From Muricauda sp. MAR_2010_75 (GTDB lineage: Bacteria > Bacteroidota > Bacteroidia > Flavobacteriales > Flavobacteriaceae), in the NCBI RefSeq assembly GCF_000745185.1, contig NZ_JQNJ01000001.1, positions 1,697,501 to 1,761,500 on the forward strand: a stretch of DNA of 64,000 nt, given 5' to 3'. The notes beneath the pieces are model-generated. The model searched no databases, had not been told where the DNA came from, and worked only from the letters and a program-made list of their open reading frames with translations. Below are positions 43,499-53,212 of the stretch, piece by piece. Position 1 is the first letter of the stretch, and each line of letters opens with the position of its first letter. Made by a program: the position numbers and the translations under genes.

Positions 43499-44611
43499 AT
43501 GAACACAAAATCAGACAGCAGCAAGCTTAAATACTTTTTGTTAATGGTATTAGCGGCAGTATCGACGGTATTTCTTGGGTATTCCCAAGAAGAAGCATCA
43601 GAAAAGGGCCTTAAGGATTATTATAAGGACCATTTTCCTGTTGGGGTGGCAGTTTCGCCTAGAGCCTTGGAAGGAGAAAGTGCCGAGCTGATCTTAAAGC
43701 ATTTTAACAGCATGACACCGGAAAATGTTATGAAAATGGGACCAATCCATCCAGAAGAGAATCGGTATAATTGGGAATATGCGGACCAAGTTGCCGACTT
43801 TGCCGTAGAACATAACCTAAAATTGCGGGGGCATGCCCTATGTTGGCACAACCAAGCCGGTGATTGGATTTTCAAAGATAAAAATGGAGATCAGGTGAGC
43901 AAGGAAGTGTTGCTCCAACGTTTAAAAGACCATATCACTACTGTAGTAAAGCGGTACAAGGGAAAGATATATGCTTGGGATGTGGTCAATGAAGCAATAT
44001 CGGACAAGGAAGATGAATTTTTAAGAGATTCTCCGTGGTACCAGATCTGTGGGGAGGATTTTATCATCAAGGCATTTGAATATGCCCATGAAGCCGACCC
44101 TGACCTTAAACTGTTTTATAACGACTATAGTGCTGTACATCCCATAAAAAGGGACAAAATCTATAAGTTGGTAAAAATGATCCAAGATGCTGGGGTGCCA
44201 ATTCATGGGGTGGGCATTCAAGGTCACTTTTCTATTTATGAACCCACAGAGCAGGAATTAAGGGACGCCATAGAAAAGTACGCTTCTTTAGGTGTTGAAG
44301 TCCAGATAACCGAACTGGATGTTTCCGTATACCACAAAGAACATAGTAGGAGAGATCCCTTGCCAAAAGATGAGGATGATGCCTTTAAACCAGAGCAGGA
44401 GCAGAAACAAATCAAACAATACGATATGCTGTTCAGGGTTTTTAGGGATTATGAGGATACACTTACCAGCGTGACTTTTTGGAATATCTCTGACCGTTAT
44501 TCGTGGTTGGATAATTTTCCGGTACGGGGACGAAAAAATTATCCGTTACTGTTCGATGAAAAATTGCAACCCAAAAAAGCCTATTACAAAGTAATAGACT
44601 TCGAGGAGTGA
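43499..44611 (+). CDS. GH10 endo-1,4-beta-xylanase, exported
   Basis: The start at 43499 (MNTKSDSSKLKYFLLMVLAA) is taken because promoter and operator lie just before it. The 370-residue product has a signal peptide (FLGYSQ) without lipobox and one GH10 barrel: NSMTPENVMKMGPIHPEENR, LRGHALCWHNQ, acid/base Glu165 in YAWDVVNEAIS, DPDLKLFYNDYS, IHGVGIQGHFS, nucleophile Glu272 in QITELDVSVY, and LTSVTFWNISDRYSWL. It cleaves beta-1,4-xylan or xylo-oligosaccharides, probably in the periplasm or outside. It is transcribed away from the symporter gene, sharing the bidirectional terminator at 44632, and probably under the LacI regulator through the site at 43423. Confidence 0.96.
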   Translation: MNTKSDSSKLKYFLLMVLAAVSTVFLGYSQEEASEKGLKDYYKDHFPVGVAVSPRALEGESAELILKHFNSMTPENVMKMGPIHPEENRYNWEYADQVADFAVEHNLKLRGHALCWHNQAGDWIFKDKNGDQVSKEVLLQRLKDHITTVVKRYKGKIYAWDVVNEAISDKEDEFLRDSPWYQICGEDFIIKAFEYAHEADPDLKLFYNDYSAVHPIKRDKIYKLVKMIQDAGVPIHGVGIQGHFSIYEPTEQELRDAIEKYASLGVEVQITELDVSVYHKEHSRRDPLPKDEDDAFKPEQEQKQIKQYDMLFRVFRDYEDTLTSVTFWNISDRYSWLDNFPVRGRKNYPLLFDEKLQPKKAYYKVIDFEE

Positions 44612-44631
44612 AAAAACGAAAAGAATATAAA

Positions 44632-44660
44632 AAAGCCCAGATTGTTTCTGGGCTTTTATT
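44632..44660. terminator. Bidirectional terminator between GH10 and symporter genes
   Basis: AAAGCCCAG-ATTGTTT-CTGGGCTTT forms a 9-bp stem flanked by A and T runs, suited to stop both converging transcripts. Confidence 0.85.
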
Positions 44661-44681
44661 ATTATATGTAACCGCAATTGA

Positions 44682-46334
44682 CTACCCTGTAAAGTACGAT
44701 AGAATCGCAATTACAATGACTACCAATAATACGGAGAGCACTACATCTATGGTACTGTAGCTTCCTTTGGTTGCAGTACGATCTTCGGCAGATAAAGTAC
44801 CAAAGGACAAACCTTTGATCAAAGCATAATTTGGTGGCGCTGTGGCCAAGGTTACCGCAATACATAGTGCTACCGAAAATATGAACATGAAAATTGCCAT
44901 GTGGGCAAAATTAACTGTAGCAAAGGCAAACATAAAGCCAGATACATCTTCACCAGCTGCAATCTGTGGTTGATAATAGATTTCTGAGCCCAAACGGAGT
45001 ATCAATAATACTAGACCGGCCAGAAGCGTTGTAATGGCCGCTTTGGAATTGACTCGTTTCCAAATAATACCCAAAAGGAAAACAGTGGTCACTGGTGGAG
45101 CAATATAAGATTGCACATTTTGAAGGTATTGATACATGACCCCACCCCCAATTTTATCCATAATAGGAATCCAAATGATGCCCAGTACAACAATAAATCC
45201 GGTTGCCACTTTACCTATGGTCAATAATTGACGCTCTGTTTTTTCTGGGCGCAATTTTTTATAGATATCAATGGTGAAAATTGTGGAACAGGAATTGAAC
45301 ACAGAGGCCAATGAGCTCATCAGAGCAGCCATAAGTCCACCGGCCACCAAACCTTTCAATCCAACTGGAAGAAGTGTTTTAACCAACATTGGGAAAGCCC
45401 TGTCCGCGCGTTCTACACTAAAAACCTCTGGGTTTTGTACGGTCAATGCAAAGGCAATAATACCGGGAATCAAGAAAATTAAAATGGGCATCAATTTTAG
45501 ATAGGCTCCAAAAATGGCTCCTCGTCTACCAATTTTAATATTATTGGCGGCAAGGGTACGTTGTACTATGTACTGATCCGTACACCAATACCAAATCCCC
45601 ACGATGGTACCACCGAACAATAGTCCGGTCCACGGAAAATCTGGGTCGCTCATGGGGCGCCACATGTTAAAATGATCTGGACTTACCGCGGTTACAGTTT
45701 CATGGAGTTGGCTCCATCCACCTACTTCTTTAAGGCCCAAATAGGTAATGATCAATGAACCTAGAATAAGAATAATGGTCTGAAGGGTTTCGGTATAGAT
45801 TACCGCTTTCATCCCACCGATGATCGTGTAGATTCCGGTAAAGACCACCACTCCAATGGCTCCGTACCAAAACGGAATCCCCAAAAGTTCGGAAACCACA
45901 ATACCACCGGCATAGATGGTTACCGAAACCTTGGTCAAAACATAGGCGACCAATGAGAAAATGGACAAAAACCAACGGGATTTACTATCAAATCGTTTTT
46001 CGAGAAACTCGGGCATGGTAAAGGCCCCACTTCGAATGTAGAACGGTAGGAACAACCAACCGAGCAATAATACAATCCAAGCATGTAGCTCATAATGGGC
46101 CATGGGTGTGCCCGATTCAAATCCCGTACCGGCCAACCCCACTACGTGCTCCGAACCAATGTTCGATGCAAAAATTGAGGCGCCGATAACGAACCATCCC
46201 ACGTTTCTACCAGCCAAAAAGTAGTCCTCGGTATCTTTGTTCTTTTGGGCGACCACCCAAACGGCCACTCCAATAAGTGCCAAAAAGTAGATGCCTAGGA
46301 CGATCCAATCCGGCCTCTCTAAAACTGATTCCAT
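44682..46334 (-). CDS. SSS-family sodium/sugar symporter, probably xylose
   Basis: This 550-residue protein has about 14 membrane helices. It contains the SSS signature blocks EDYFLAGRNVGWFVIGASIF and ASNIGSEHVVGLAGTGFESG, the typical IYTIIGGMKAVIYTETLQT and WYWCTDQYIVQRTLAANN, and the C-terminal helix VVLSVLLVVIVIAILSYF. SglT-type members import sugars with Na+. It sits 34 bases downstream of xylA as the third gene of xylB-xylA-symporter, which points to D-xylose or a xylo-oligosaccharide as cargo. This is inferred from context. Confidence 0.92.
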   Translation of the reverse strand: MESVLERPDWIVLGIYFLALIGVAVWVVAQKNKDTEDYFLAGRNVGWFVIGASIFASNIGSEHVVGLAGTGFESGTPMAHYELHAWIVLLLGWLFLPFYIRSGAFTMPEFLEKRFDSKSRWFLSIFSLVAYVLTKVSVTIYAGGIVVSELLGIPFWYGAIGVVVFTGIYTIIGGMKAVIYTETLQTIILILGSLIITYLGLKEVGGWSQLHETVTAVSPDHFNMWRPMSDPDFPWTGLLFGGTIVGIWYWCTDQYIVQRTLAANNIKIGRRGAIFGAYLKLMPILIFLIPGIIAFALTVQNPEVFSVERADRAFPMLVKTLLPVGLKGLVAGGLMAALMSSLASVFNSCSTIFTIDIYKKLRPEKTERQLLTIGKVATGFIVVLGIIWIPIMDKIGGGVMYQYLQNVQSYIAPPVTTVFLLGIIWKRVNSKAAITTLLAGLVLLILRLGSEIYYQPQIAAGEDVSGFMFAFATVNFAHMAIFMFIFSVALCIAVTLATAPPNYALIKGLSFGTLSAEDRTATKGSYSTIDVVLSVLLVVIVIAILSYFTG

Positions 46335-46368
46335 AATTAATTGTTGTTAGTTTGCTTAGTGATTTTTA

Positions 46369-47694
46369 TTAGATGTACTGATTGATAATGTTCTCAAACA
46401 GTTCCTGCTTACCACTGCGCTTTTTAATGTCTTGGTTTGCAGACGCATGACCGTGAAGGTCTTCCAATGTCAACGTACCATCCTCAAACGCTTTTCCGGT
46501 GCCGGAATCGAATGAACTATATCGCTCTTTACGGAGACTAATATAATTGGAATTTTCCAATACGTCATTTGCTGCCAACAGAGCCCTTGCAAAAGTGTCC
46601 ATTCCGCCAATATGCGCATGGAAGATATCATCAAGATCGGTTGAGTTTCTTCGGATTTTTGCATCGAAGTTGATACCGCCTCCTTGGAAGCCTCCTGCTT
46701 GAAGTATGACCAACATGGCCTGTGTAAGCTCGTATACATCCACTGGGAACTGATCGGTATCCCATCCGTTTTGGTAATCTCCACGGTTGGCATCAATACT
46801 TCCCAACAAGTTGTTATCAGCGGCAACCTGAAGCTCATGCTCAAAAGTATGTTGCGCCAAAGTAGCGTGGTTCACCTCAATGTTCAATTTAAAATCATCC
46901 AAAAGATCATACTTAGTCAAGAAGCCCAATACAGTTGCTGAGTCAAAATCATATTGGTGCTTTGTGGGCTCCATGGGTTTTGGCTCGATAAAGAAGGTTC
47001 CTTTGAATCCTTGTTTTCTTGCATAATCTTTGGCCATATGAAGGAATCGGGCCATGTGGTCCTGTTCACGACCCATATTGGTGTTCAAAAGGGACATATA
47101 CCCTTCACGACCGCCCCAAAAGACATAATTTTCACCGCCCAATTTTATAGTCGCATCCAATGCATTTTTCACCTGGGCACCAGCGTAGGCAACAACATCA
47201 AAATCTGGATTGGTGGCCGCACCGTTCATATACCTTGGATTGCTGAAGCAATTGGCTGTGCCCCAAAGAAGTTTTACCCCAGAGGCTGCCATTTTTTCTT
47301 TGGCATAATCGGTGATGATTTGCAGTCTTTTTTCAGATTCTGCCAGCGTACCGCCTTCGGCAATCAAATCAAAATCATGAAAACAATAGTAAGGAGCACC
47401 TATTTTGGTAATAAATTCAAAAGCGGCATCCATTTTGTCCTTGGCCTGCTGGATGGGATCTGTACTCGTCAACCATGGAAATTCTTGGGTGGGCGCTCCA
47501 AAAGGGTCGCCTCCAACTCCGGTGAAGGTATGCCAATACGCAATGGCAAATCTGAAATGCTCTTTCATGGTCTTTCCACCGACCACTTTGTTCTCATCGT
47601 AATATTTAAATGATAGGGGATTGTCCGATCCTTTTCCTTCAAAAGATATTTTCCCTATACCTTTAAAATACTCCTTGTCTCCTTTCGTAATCAT
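46369..47694 (-). CDS. xylA: Xylose isomerase
   Basis: This 441-residue product has the usual length of the class II enzyme. It contains the catalytic region [55 protein letters not shown], metal-ligand stretches [17 protein letters not shown] and [19 protein letters not shown], and [19 protein letters not shown]. It converts D-xylose to D-xylulose with divalent metal in the cytoplasm. It is the second gene of the xylB-xylA-symporter unit (13 bases after xylB). Confidence 0.98.
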   Translation of the reverse strand: MITKGDKEYFKGIGKISFEGKGSDNPLSFKYYDENKVVGGKTMKEHFRFAIAYWHTFTGVGGDPFGAPTQEFPWLTSTDPIQQAKDKMDAAFEFITKIGAPYYCFHDFDLIAEGGTLAESEKRLQIITDYAKEKMAASGVKLLWGTANCFSNPRYMNGAATNPDFDVVAYAGAQVKNALDATIKLGGENYVFWGGREGYMSLLNTNMGREQDHMARFLHMAKDYARKQGFKGTFFIEPKPMEPTKHQYDFDSATVLGFLTKYDLLDDFKLNIEVNHATLAQHTFEHELQVAADNNLLGSIDANRGDYQNGWDTDQFPVDVYELTQAMLVILQAGGFQGGGINFDAKIRRNSTDLDDIFHAHIGGMDTFARALLAANDVLENSNYISLRKERYSSFDSGTGKAFEDGTLTLEDLHGHASANQDIKKRSGKQELFENIINQYI

Positions 47695-47707
47695 AGTTTT
47701 AAGTTAT

Positions 47708-49192
47708 TCAATTGTCAATATATTCTTCTAATTGTTTTTTCCATTCATCGTAAGCTTCGCGATATTTTTCCATTGGGTCATCAGGCTGATAGGTCAATTG
47801 TACAGCATCTGTCTCGGTTGCTTCGCCAATACTTTTAAAATCTCCAAACGCAAAGGCGGCTGCTCGTGCAGCTCCTACAGCTCCAGTGGTCTCTACAATA
47901 TCGATTCTACTATTGGTCAGTGTGGCGATGGTCCTCGAAAAAATTCCAGCCCGAAACAAATTATCGTTTCCAGCCTTGATGGAGGCTATATCAACTCCAT
48001 CATTTTTAAGAATTTCCATGCCGTACACAAAAGAGAAGGCAATGCCTTCCAATGCAGCCCTAAAAATATGCGGTGCTTTGTGCACATTAAAGTTGAGGTT
48101 TAAAATTCGAGACCCTTTGTTGCTATTGTTCAGCATGCGTTCAGCACCGTTTCCAAAAGGTAGAATATTTAATCCTTCTGAACCAATAGGAACAGATTCA
48201 GCTTGTTCGTTCATGCTGTTGTATGAAAGCGCGTTGGTCAATTCGTTTCTGACCCAGCTATATTGAATGCCCGTACCATTGATGCACAGGAGTTTGCCAA
48301 TTCTGGTATCGTCTCCAGTATGGTTTACATGGGCAAAACTGTTGATTCGCGTATGCTCTTGTGTATTTTTTTGGCCCGAGATGGCATAGACTACGCCGGA
48401 AGTACCTCCAGTAGCAGCAATTTCACCAGGTTCCATGACATTGAGTGCCAAAGCGTTGTTAGGCTGGTCGCCGGCACGGTACATAATGGGAATCCCTTCG
48501 GGTAGTCCTGATTCCTGGGCTCCTTGTTTTGAGACAATGCCTTGCTGAGAAAAAGAAGGACGTATCTTAGGAATTAAGGCAGGATCAATACCAGCGTCTT
48601 CCAAAAGCCATGAAGCCACATCGTTTTCTTTAAAGTCCCACATAATTCCTTCTGAAAGTCCAGAAGGGGTGGTAACACAAGACCCAGATAGTTTTAGTGC
48701 GATATAATCGCCCGGCAGCATGAATTTGTGGATTTTTTTAAAGGTATCCGGCTCATTATCCTTTACCCATTTTAATTTTGAAAGCGTGAAATTTCCGGGA
48801 GAATTCAGCAGATGCTCCACACATTTATCTTTTCCAGAAGCCTGAAACAATTGCTCGCCAATTTCCACGGCGCGGCTGTCGCACCAAATAATGGAAGGCC
48901 TTAAGGGTTGAAGGTTTTTATCAACCGTGACCAATCCATGCATTTGGTACGATATTCCTATACCTTTAATGTTATTTTTGGAAATGTTGTTATTGGAAAT
49001 CAACTCTTGGGTGGCGGCACATAAATGCTTCCACCAAAGCTCGGGGTCCTGTTCTCCCCAACCTAGGTTGATTGATATAATGGGCATTTCCTTTTTGGGA
49101 TATTGTGCAATGTCCAGTACGCTGCCATCATCGGCATTGATGAGGGCTGCTTTGATGGAGGAACTACCAATATCGAAACCTATCCAGTGCAT
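47708..49192 (-). CDS. xylB: Xylulokinase (FGGY family)
   Basis: The start at 49190-49192 (MHWIGFDIGSSSIKAALINA) puts the FGGY nucleotide-binding loop at the N-terminus as in the family; the longer frame from 49222 adds ten residues. The 494 residues show the ATP and sugar motifs SYQMHGLVTVD, WCDSRAVEIGEQ, the second domain ATGGTSGVVYAISG, LCINGTGIQYSW and the adenine-binding TGAVGAARAAAFAFGDF. It phosphorylates D-xylulose to xylulose 5-phosphate for the pentose phosphate pathway. It is first in the unit, preceded by a -7 box and operator at 49228-49253. Confidence 0.96.
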   Translation of the reverse strand: MHWIGFDIGSSSIKAALINADDGSVLDIAQYPKKEMPIISINLGWGEQDPELWWKHLCAATQELISNNNISKNNIKGIGISYQMHGLVTVDKNLQPLRPSIIWCDSRAVEIGEQLFQASGKDKCVEHLLNSPGNFTLSKLKWVKDNEPDTFKKIHKFMLPGDYIALKLSGSCVTTPSGLSEGIMWDFKENDVASWLLEDAGIDPALIPKIRPSFSQQGIVSKQGAQESGLPEGIPIMYRAGDQPNNALALNVMEPGEIAATGGTSGVVYAISGQKNTQEHTRINSFAHVNHTGDDTRIGKLLCINGTGIQYSWVRNELTNALSYNSMNEQAESVPIGSEGLNILPFGNGAERMLNNSNKGSRILNLNFNVHKAPHIFRAALEGIAFSFVYGMEILKNDGVDIASIKAGNDNLFRAGIFSRTIATLTNSRIDIVETTGAVGAARAAAFAFGDFKSIGEATETDAVQLTYQPDDPMEKYREAYDEWKKQLEEYIDN

Positions 49193-49227
49193 AAATCGAA
49201 ATTGAGTAATTTTTTGATACAATTTTT

Positions 49228-49235
49228 CAAATATA
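49228..49235 (-). promoter_or_regulatory. -7 promoter box of the xylB unit
   Basis: On the minus strand TATATTTG (plus-strand CAAATATA) fits TAnnTTTG exactly and is 35 bases before the xylB start. AATTTACG-like bases near 49260 could serve as the -33 part. Confidence 0.65.
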
Positions 49236-49241
49236 GGTAAC

Positions 49242-49253
49242 GGAATCGATTGC
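49242..49253. promoter_or_regulatory. LacI-type operator between xylB and the regulator gene
   Basis: GGAATCGATTGC (one mismatch to the perfect site GCAATCGATTGC at 54996, followed in both by GCGT/TAAA-like bases) lies 6 bases upstream of the xylB -7 box, that is between -33 and -7. A bound regulator would exclude RNA polymerase. It is also 195 bases before the lacI-type gene, so autoregulation is possible. Confidence 0.75.
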
Positions 49254-49447
49254 GTAAATTTATTTCTTTAAATAATTTAGTGTAGATTGTGGTTTTTTAA
49301 CAAATCATTTTTTTCTGTTAGTATAAGTATGGCACTAACAATTGGAAAAATAATACTCTAAAAAGGAAACTAAAAGTTAATTTAGTAACTTGAAATTCAG
49401 GTCCGTTTCCATTCTTGGACTTGGACGACCTAACCGCATTATGACAG

Positions 49448-50497
49448 ATGAAGATTAAAAAGGAGGTTACCATCTACGATCTCGCCAAAGAATTGAACTA
49501 CTCTCCCTCGACTATTTCAAGAGCTTTGAACAACCATAAGAGTATCAGTAAGAAGACCATAAAGTTGATTAAAGAAGCTGCTGAGGAAATGGGATATCGT
49601 CCCAATAATTTGGCTGCAGGACTCAGAAACAATAAAAGTAATACCATTGGGGTGCTTATTTCCCGGATAAACAGACCTTTTATGGCTTCCTTGATCAGTG
49701 GTATTGAAGAAACCGCCCGGAAAGCTGGGTACAATGTGTTGATAAGCCAGTCCAATGATAAGTATGAAAACGAGGTCAGTAATTGTAATGCACTATACGA
49801 TAGCCGCATTACCGGTCTTGTGGTTTCCCTTTCCATGGAAACTGTTGATATGGGGCACTTCCAAAAATTTATAGATAAGGGAATACCCACCGTTTTTGTG
49901 GATAGGGTCCCAGACAATTTCAATTCCTATAAAGTTGTTATTGACAATTACACAGCAGGTTATTCGGCAACCAAGCATTTAATTGAACAGGGATGCAAAC
50001 GGATTGCGCATTTTGCCGGAGCACAGCACAGAAATATTTACGAAGAGCGGAAAAAGGGATACTTGGATGCTCTAAAGGAATATGACCTGCCTGTTGAGGA
50101 AGACCTTATCATTCATTTTAAAACATTGAGTTTTGAGGAAGGAAACAAAGCCACCAAAAAACTTCTTAAAATGAAAAACCCACCTGATGGCATATTTTCG
50201 GCCAATGATACAGCTGCAGTGAGCGCCATTATGTGTGCAAAGAAAATGGGAGTGGATGTCCCTCATGATCTTGCCGTAATAGGATTCAACGACGACCCAA
50301 TTGCTTCCATTGTGCAGCCCTCACTTTCAACCGTATCACATCCTGCCGCTAAAATGGGTGCCATATCTGCAAGACGCATCCTAGATCATTCGGGTCAAAA
50401 TTATGATACCGATCTCTCTGAAATAACGGTTCTGGGCACGGAAATTATCGTAAGGGATTCCTCTTTGAAGAAAGTCCCTAGCCTAAAAGCCAAATAA
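49448..50497 (+). CDS. LacI-family transcriptional regulator of the xylan locus
   Basis: This 349-residue protein has an N-terminal HTH (VTIYDLAKELNYSPSTISRA, hinge NNLAAGLRNNKSNTIGVLIS) and a periplasmic-binding-protein-like effector domain (RITGLVVSLSMETVDM, IPTVFVDRVPDNF, GCKRIAHFAGAQHRN, GIFSANDTAAVSAIMCAKKM, DLAVIGFNDDPIASIVQPSL). It lies between the xylose unit (divergent) and the glucuronate TRAP/uxaC unit (convergent), and palindromes of LacI-operator type occur before these units. It probably represses them until a sugar or uronate inducer binds. The effector is not known. Its 3' end overlaps the TRAP permease 3' end by 15 bases. Confidence 0.93.
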   Translation: MKIKKEVTIYDLAKELNYSPSTISRALNNHKSISKKTIKLIKEAAEEMGYRPNNLAAGLRNNKSNTIGVLISRINRPFMASLISGIEETARKAGYNVLISQSNDKYENEVSNCNALYDSRITGLVVSLSMETVDMGHFQKFIDKGIPTVFVDRVPDNFNSYKVVIDNYTAGYSATKHLIEQGCKRIAHFAGAQHRNIYEERKKGYLDALKEYDLPVEEDLIIHFKTLSFEEGNKATKKLLKMKNPPDGIFSANDTAAVSAIMCAKKMGVDVPHDLAVIGFNDDPIASIVQPSLSTVSHPAAKMGAISARRILDHSGQNYDTDLSEITVLGTEIIVRDSSLKKVPSLKAK

Positions 50498-51769
50498 TCT
50501 GGGTAGCCAGAGACTCAATTCTGGGAAAATACTTACCAGAATCAGTGCAATGATCATGGCCAAGAACAAAGGTAAAAGTGGGCGTACAACCTTTTGAATG
50601 GAGGTTCGTGCCACTCCAATCCCAATAAAAAGAACCGATCCCACTGGAGGTGTGCACAATCCAATGCAAAGGTTTAAAACCATGATGATTCCAAAATGAA
50701 CCGGATCAATACCTAATGCGGTGGTAACTGGAAGAAAGATTGGGGTGAAAATGAGGACAGCAGGGGTCATATCCATAAATATTCCAACCACCAACAATAT
50801 AATATTAATGAGAATCAAGACCATAATTTTGTTATCGCTCAGGCCCAGTAACGCATCGGTCATGGCTTGCGGGATATTTTCATAAGAGAGCACCCAGGAC
50901 ATCGCCATGGACATGGCAATCAACAACATAACAATGGCTATAGTGGAAGACGATTCCACTAAGATTGGCCTGATATTTTTAAAGGAAACTTCTTTATAGA
51001 TGGCAGCCAACGCCAAGCAATATAGAACGGCGACTGATGATGCTTCAGTGGCCGTGAAGATTCCAGCGACAATTCCACCTATGACCACTACTAATAAAAA
51101 AAGGCTTGGCAAGGCTTTCACAAATGTGCTGAATACGTTCTTAAGGGAGCTCCTATCCGCGGTTGGGTACCCTTTTCGCTTGGCCCATATATAGGCAACA
51201 ACCATGAGTAAAAGTCCAGTAAGAATTCCGGGTAAATAACCCGCCAAAAACAAAGCGCCAATGCTTACCCCTCCACTGGCCACAGAGTAGATAATGAATA
51301 CATTACTAGGCGGAATGACCAACCCTGTAGTTGCAGAGGTAACATTTACCGCGACACCAAAACCTTTGTCATAACCAGACTCTTCCATTTTATCTGACAT
51401 AAAACCACCTATTGCTGCAGCGGCTGCCCCAGCTGATCCAGCAATGGCCCCAAACAGCATGGCGGCAACAATGTTCACGTGGGCCAGCCCTCCCGGAAGA
51501 GAACCTACGAGAGCTTTGGCAAAATCGATCAACCGTTCGGCAATACCTCCTTTGTTCATGATATGTCCGGCTAAAATAAAGAAAGGAATGGCCAGAATGG
51601 AAAAGCTGTCAAGTCCAGTGACTATGCGTTGTGCAATAGTGGTCAATGCGGGAAAGGTGTCCACACTTACAACAAGGGTAAGCAAGGATGAAATCCCCAG
51701 GCACCAAGCCACGGGAACCCGTAGTGAAATTAGAACCAGAAAGCTCAAAATGAGAATGCTAATTTCCAT
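50483..51769 (-). CDS. TRAP transporter large permease (DctM type)
   Basis: This 428-residue protein has about 12 membrane helices. Motifs: FSILAIPFFILAGHIMNKGG, VNIVAAMLFGAIAGSAGAAA, GLVIPPSNVFIIYSVASGG, the ATEASSVAVLYCL stretch, and LNLCIGLCTPPVGSVLFIG near the C-terminus. It is the main Na+-coupled channel for a carboxylate substrate. It is the last gene of uxaC-dctP-dctQ-dctM with overlaps between the TRAP genes, which suggests uptake of glucuronate or an aldouronic acid. The substrate is inferred. Confidence 0.95.
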   Translation of the reverse strand: MEISILILSFLVLISLRVPVAWCLGISSLLTLVVSVDTFPALTTIAQRIVTGLDSFSILAIPFFILAGHIMNKGGIAERLIDFAKALVGSLPGGLAHVNIVAAMLFGAIAGSAGAAAAAIGGFMSDKMEESGYDKGFGVAVNVTSATTGLVIPPSNVFIIYSVASGGVSIGALFLAGYLPGILTGLLLMVVAYIWAKRKGYPTADRSSLKNVFSTFVKALPSLFLLVVVIGGIVAGIFTATEASSVAVLYCLALAAIYKEVSFKNIRPILVESSSTIAIVMLLIAMSMAMSWVLSYENIPQAMTDALLGLSDNKIMVLILINIILLVVGIFMDMTPAVLIFTPIFLPVTTALGIDPVHFGIIMVLNLCIGLCTPPVGSVLFIGIGVARTSIQKVVRPLLPLFLAMIIALILVSIFPELSLWLPRLFGF

Positions 51770-52238
51770 TTTTCAAGTTTTTAAAGGTGGTTTGTAGGTC
51801 CAATATTTTGTAGTATGAGACAAAAAGTCCAGCAATGGGCATCACTATATAAACAACCCCTATGGGAAGTTTTAATGCTGGGGATGTTTGCCCTAAAGCG
51901 AAGGAAATATAGACATAGCGCAGACCGCCAACCAAAAAGACAGCAATGGCAAATAACAGCACAATGGAGGTAGTAATGATGTCAAGTATTTTCTTATTGC
52001 GATCGTTGAGGTATTTGGGCAAAAGATCAATGGCTATATGCAGTTTCTTACCAGAGGCATAGGCAGCGCCCAAAATACTTAACCAAATCAGTAGAAATCG
52101 AGCCAGCTCATCGGTCCATGAACTTTGGCTATCCAAAATGTACCGCGTAATTACGCCCCAGAAAACATCTATCACCATGGTACCCAACAAAATGGCAAGA
52201 GTCCATTCCAAAAAAAGATCTATCCGGTTTTTTGTCAT
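51759..52238 (-). CDS. TRAP transporter small permease (DctQ type)
   Basis: This 159-residue protein has four membrane helices (WTLAILLGTMVIDVFWGVIT, FLLIWLSILGAAYASG, IITTSIVLLFAIAVFLVGGL, VVYIVMPIAGLFVSYYKIL) and the family block QSSWTDELARFLLIW. It bridges the binding protein and the large permease. It overlaps dctM by 11 bases and dctP by 4 bases. Confidence 0.93.
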   Translation of the reverse strand: MTKNRIDLFLEWTLAILLGTMVIDVFWGVITRYILDSQSSWTDELARFLLIWLSILGAAYASGKKLHIAIDLLPKYLNDRNKKILDIITTSIVLLFAIAVFLVGGLRYVYISFALGQTSPALKLPIGVVYIVMPIAGLFVSYYKILDLQTTFKNLKNGN

Positions 52239-53209
52239 TTTACTTTTTTTATTTGCTGCGCGAGCTGATACAGGTGCTCATCCTTTTCTTTCAAGGCTTT
52301 GAGCATGGACTCCGATTTCTCCTCAAAAAGGGATTTGTCCGGATATGAAACTTCAACACCAGCCTTTTCCACTTCCTCCAAGGCCTCCTGCTCTGCCTCC
52401 TTCCAGAGTTTATGTTGATATACTGTAGCCTCTTCGGCGGCTTCCGTGATCCATTTTTTTTCGGAATCTTTCAATTTGTCCCAAACAATGGTGCTTATGG
52501 CCAAAATATCGGGTACGGAGGTATGTTCGTCCAAAGACAGAAATTTGCATACCTCATAATGTTTTGAGGAATAAAAACTCGGCAAGTTGTTCTCGGCACC
52601 GTCCACCACTCCCTGTTGAAGGGCAGTGTACAATTCTCCCCAAGAGATGGGAGTAGGGGAGCCCCCAAATGTTTTGACCATTTCTATGGCCGTGGGACTT
52701 TGCATTACCCTGACTTTTAATCCCTGCAAATCTTCAGGCTTATCAATAGGAGTGTTTTTGGTGTAGAACGAACGATTTCCGGCATCAAAGTAGGTCAATC
52801 CCTTCAACCAATATTTTTCAGAACCTGAAAGGAGTTGTTTTCCAATGGCCCCATCATATACTTTAAATCGATGTTCATCGTCCCGGAAAAGATATGGATA
52901 CCCGAGCACTCGTAAATCTGGGGAGAAATTTTCCATAACGGCGGCGGAAACCTTGGTCATGCCCAAACTGCCTATTTGGAGGAGTTCCAAGCATTGCTTT
53001 TCGGAACCCAACTGGCTGCTTGGGTATATCTCGAGCGTTAATTTTCCGTCCGATTTTTTGGCCACTAAGTCGGCCATATAGACCATGGCTTCGTGAACAG
53101 GGTGGGTAACCCCAAGGCCATGGGCCAATTTTATGGAGTTGGCCGCTTTTTTATCTGGTTCACAGGAAAGCAGCAACAATGAGCATATGAAAATTATTCT
53201 GATGTTCAT
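52235..53209 (-). CDS. TRAP transporter substrate-binding lipoprotein (DctP type)
   Basis: This 324-residue protein has a lipoprotein signal (lipobox LLLSC) and then the DctP fold: IKLAHGLGVTHPVHEAMVYM, KLTLEIYPSSQLGSEKQCLE, GLKVRVMQSPTAIEMVKTFG (with the conserved Arg that binds the carboxylate) and QQGVVDGAENNLPSFYSSKH. It is anchored in the cytoplasmic membrane rather than soluble. It is coupled with dctQ by a 4-base overlap and 3 bases from uxaC, so uronate uptake is the likely job. Confidence 0.94.
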   Translation of the reverse strand: MNIRIIFICSLLLLSCEPDKKAANSIKLAHGLGVTHPVHEAMVYMADLVAKKSDGKLTLEIYPSSQLGSEKQCLELLQIGSLGMTKVSAAVMENFSPDLRVLGYPYLFRDDEHRFKVYDGAIGKQLLSGSEKYWLKGLTYFDAGNRSFYTKNTPIDKPEDLQGLKVRVMQSPTAIEMVKTFGGSPTPISWGELYTALQQGVVDGAENNLPSFYSSKHYEVCKFLSLDEHTSVPDILAISTIVWDKLKDSEKKWITEAAEEATVYQHKLWKEAEQEALEEVEKAGVEVSYPDKSLFEEKSESMLKALKEKDEHLYQLAQQIKKVK

Positions 53210-53212
53210 AAC

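Noticed and set aside
46954-47613. 219-residue plus-strand frame opposite xylA
   Set aside because: It lies wholly antisense to a strongly supported xylA and has no domain or signal sequence.
49448-50497. LacI-type gene as a cytoplasmic sugar-binding transport protein
   Set aside because: It starts directly with an HTH (TIYDLAKELNYSPSTISRA) and has no signal peptide.
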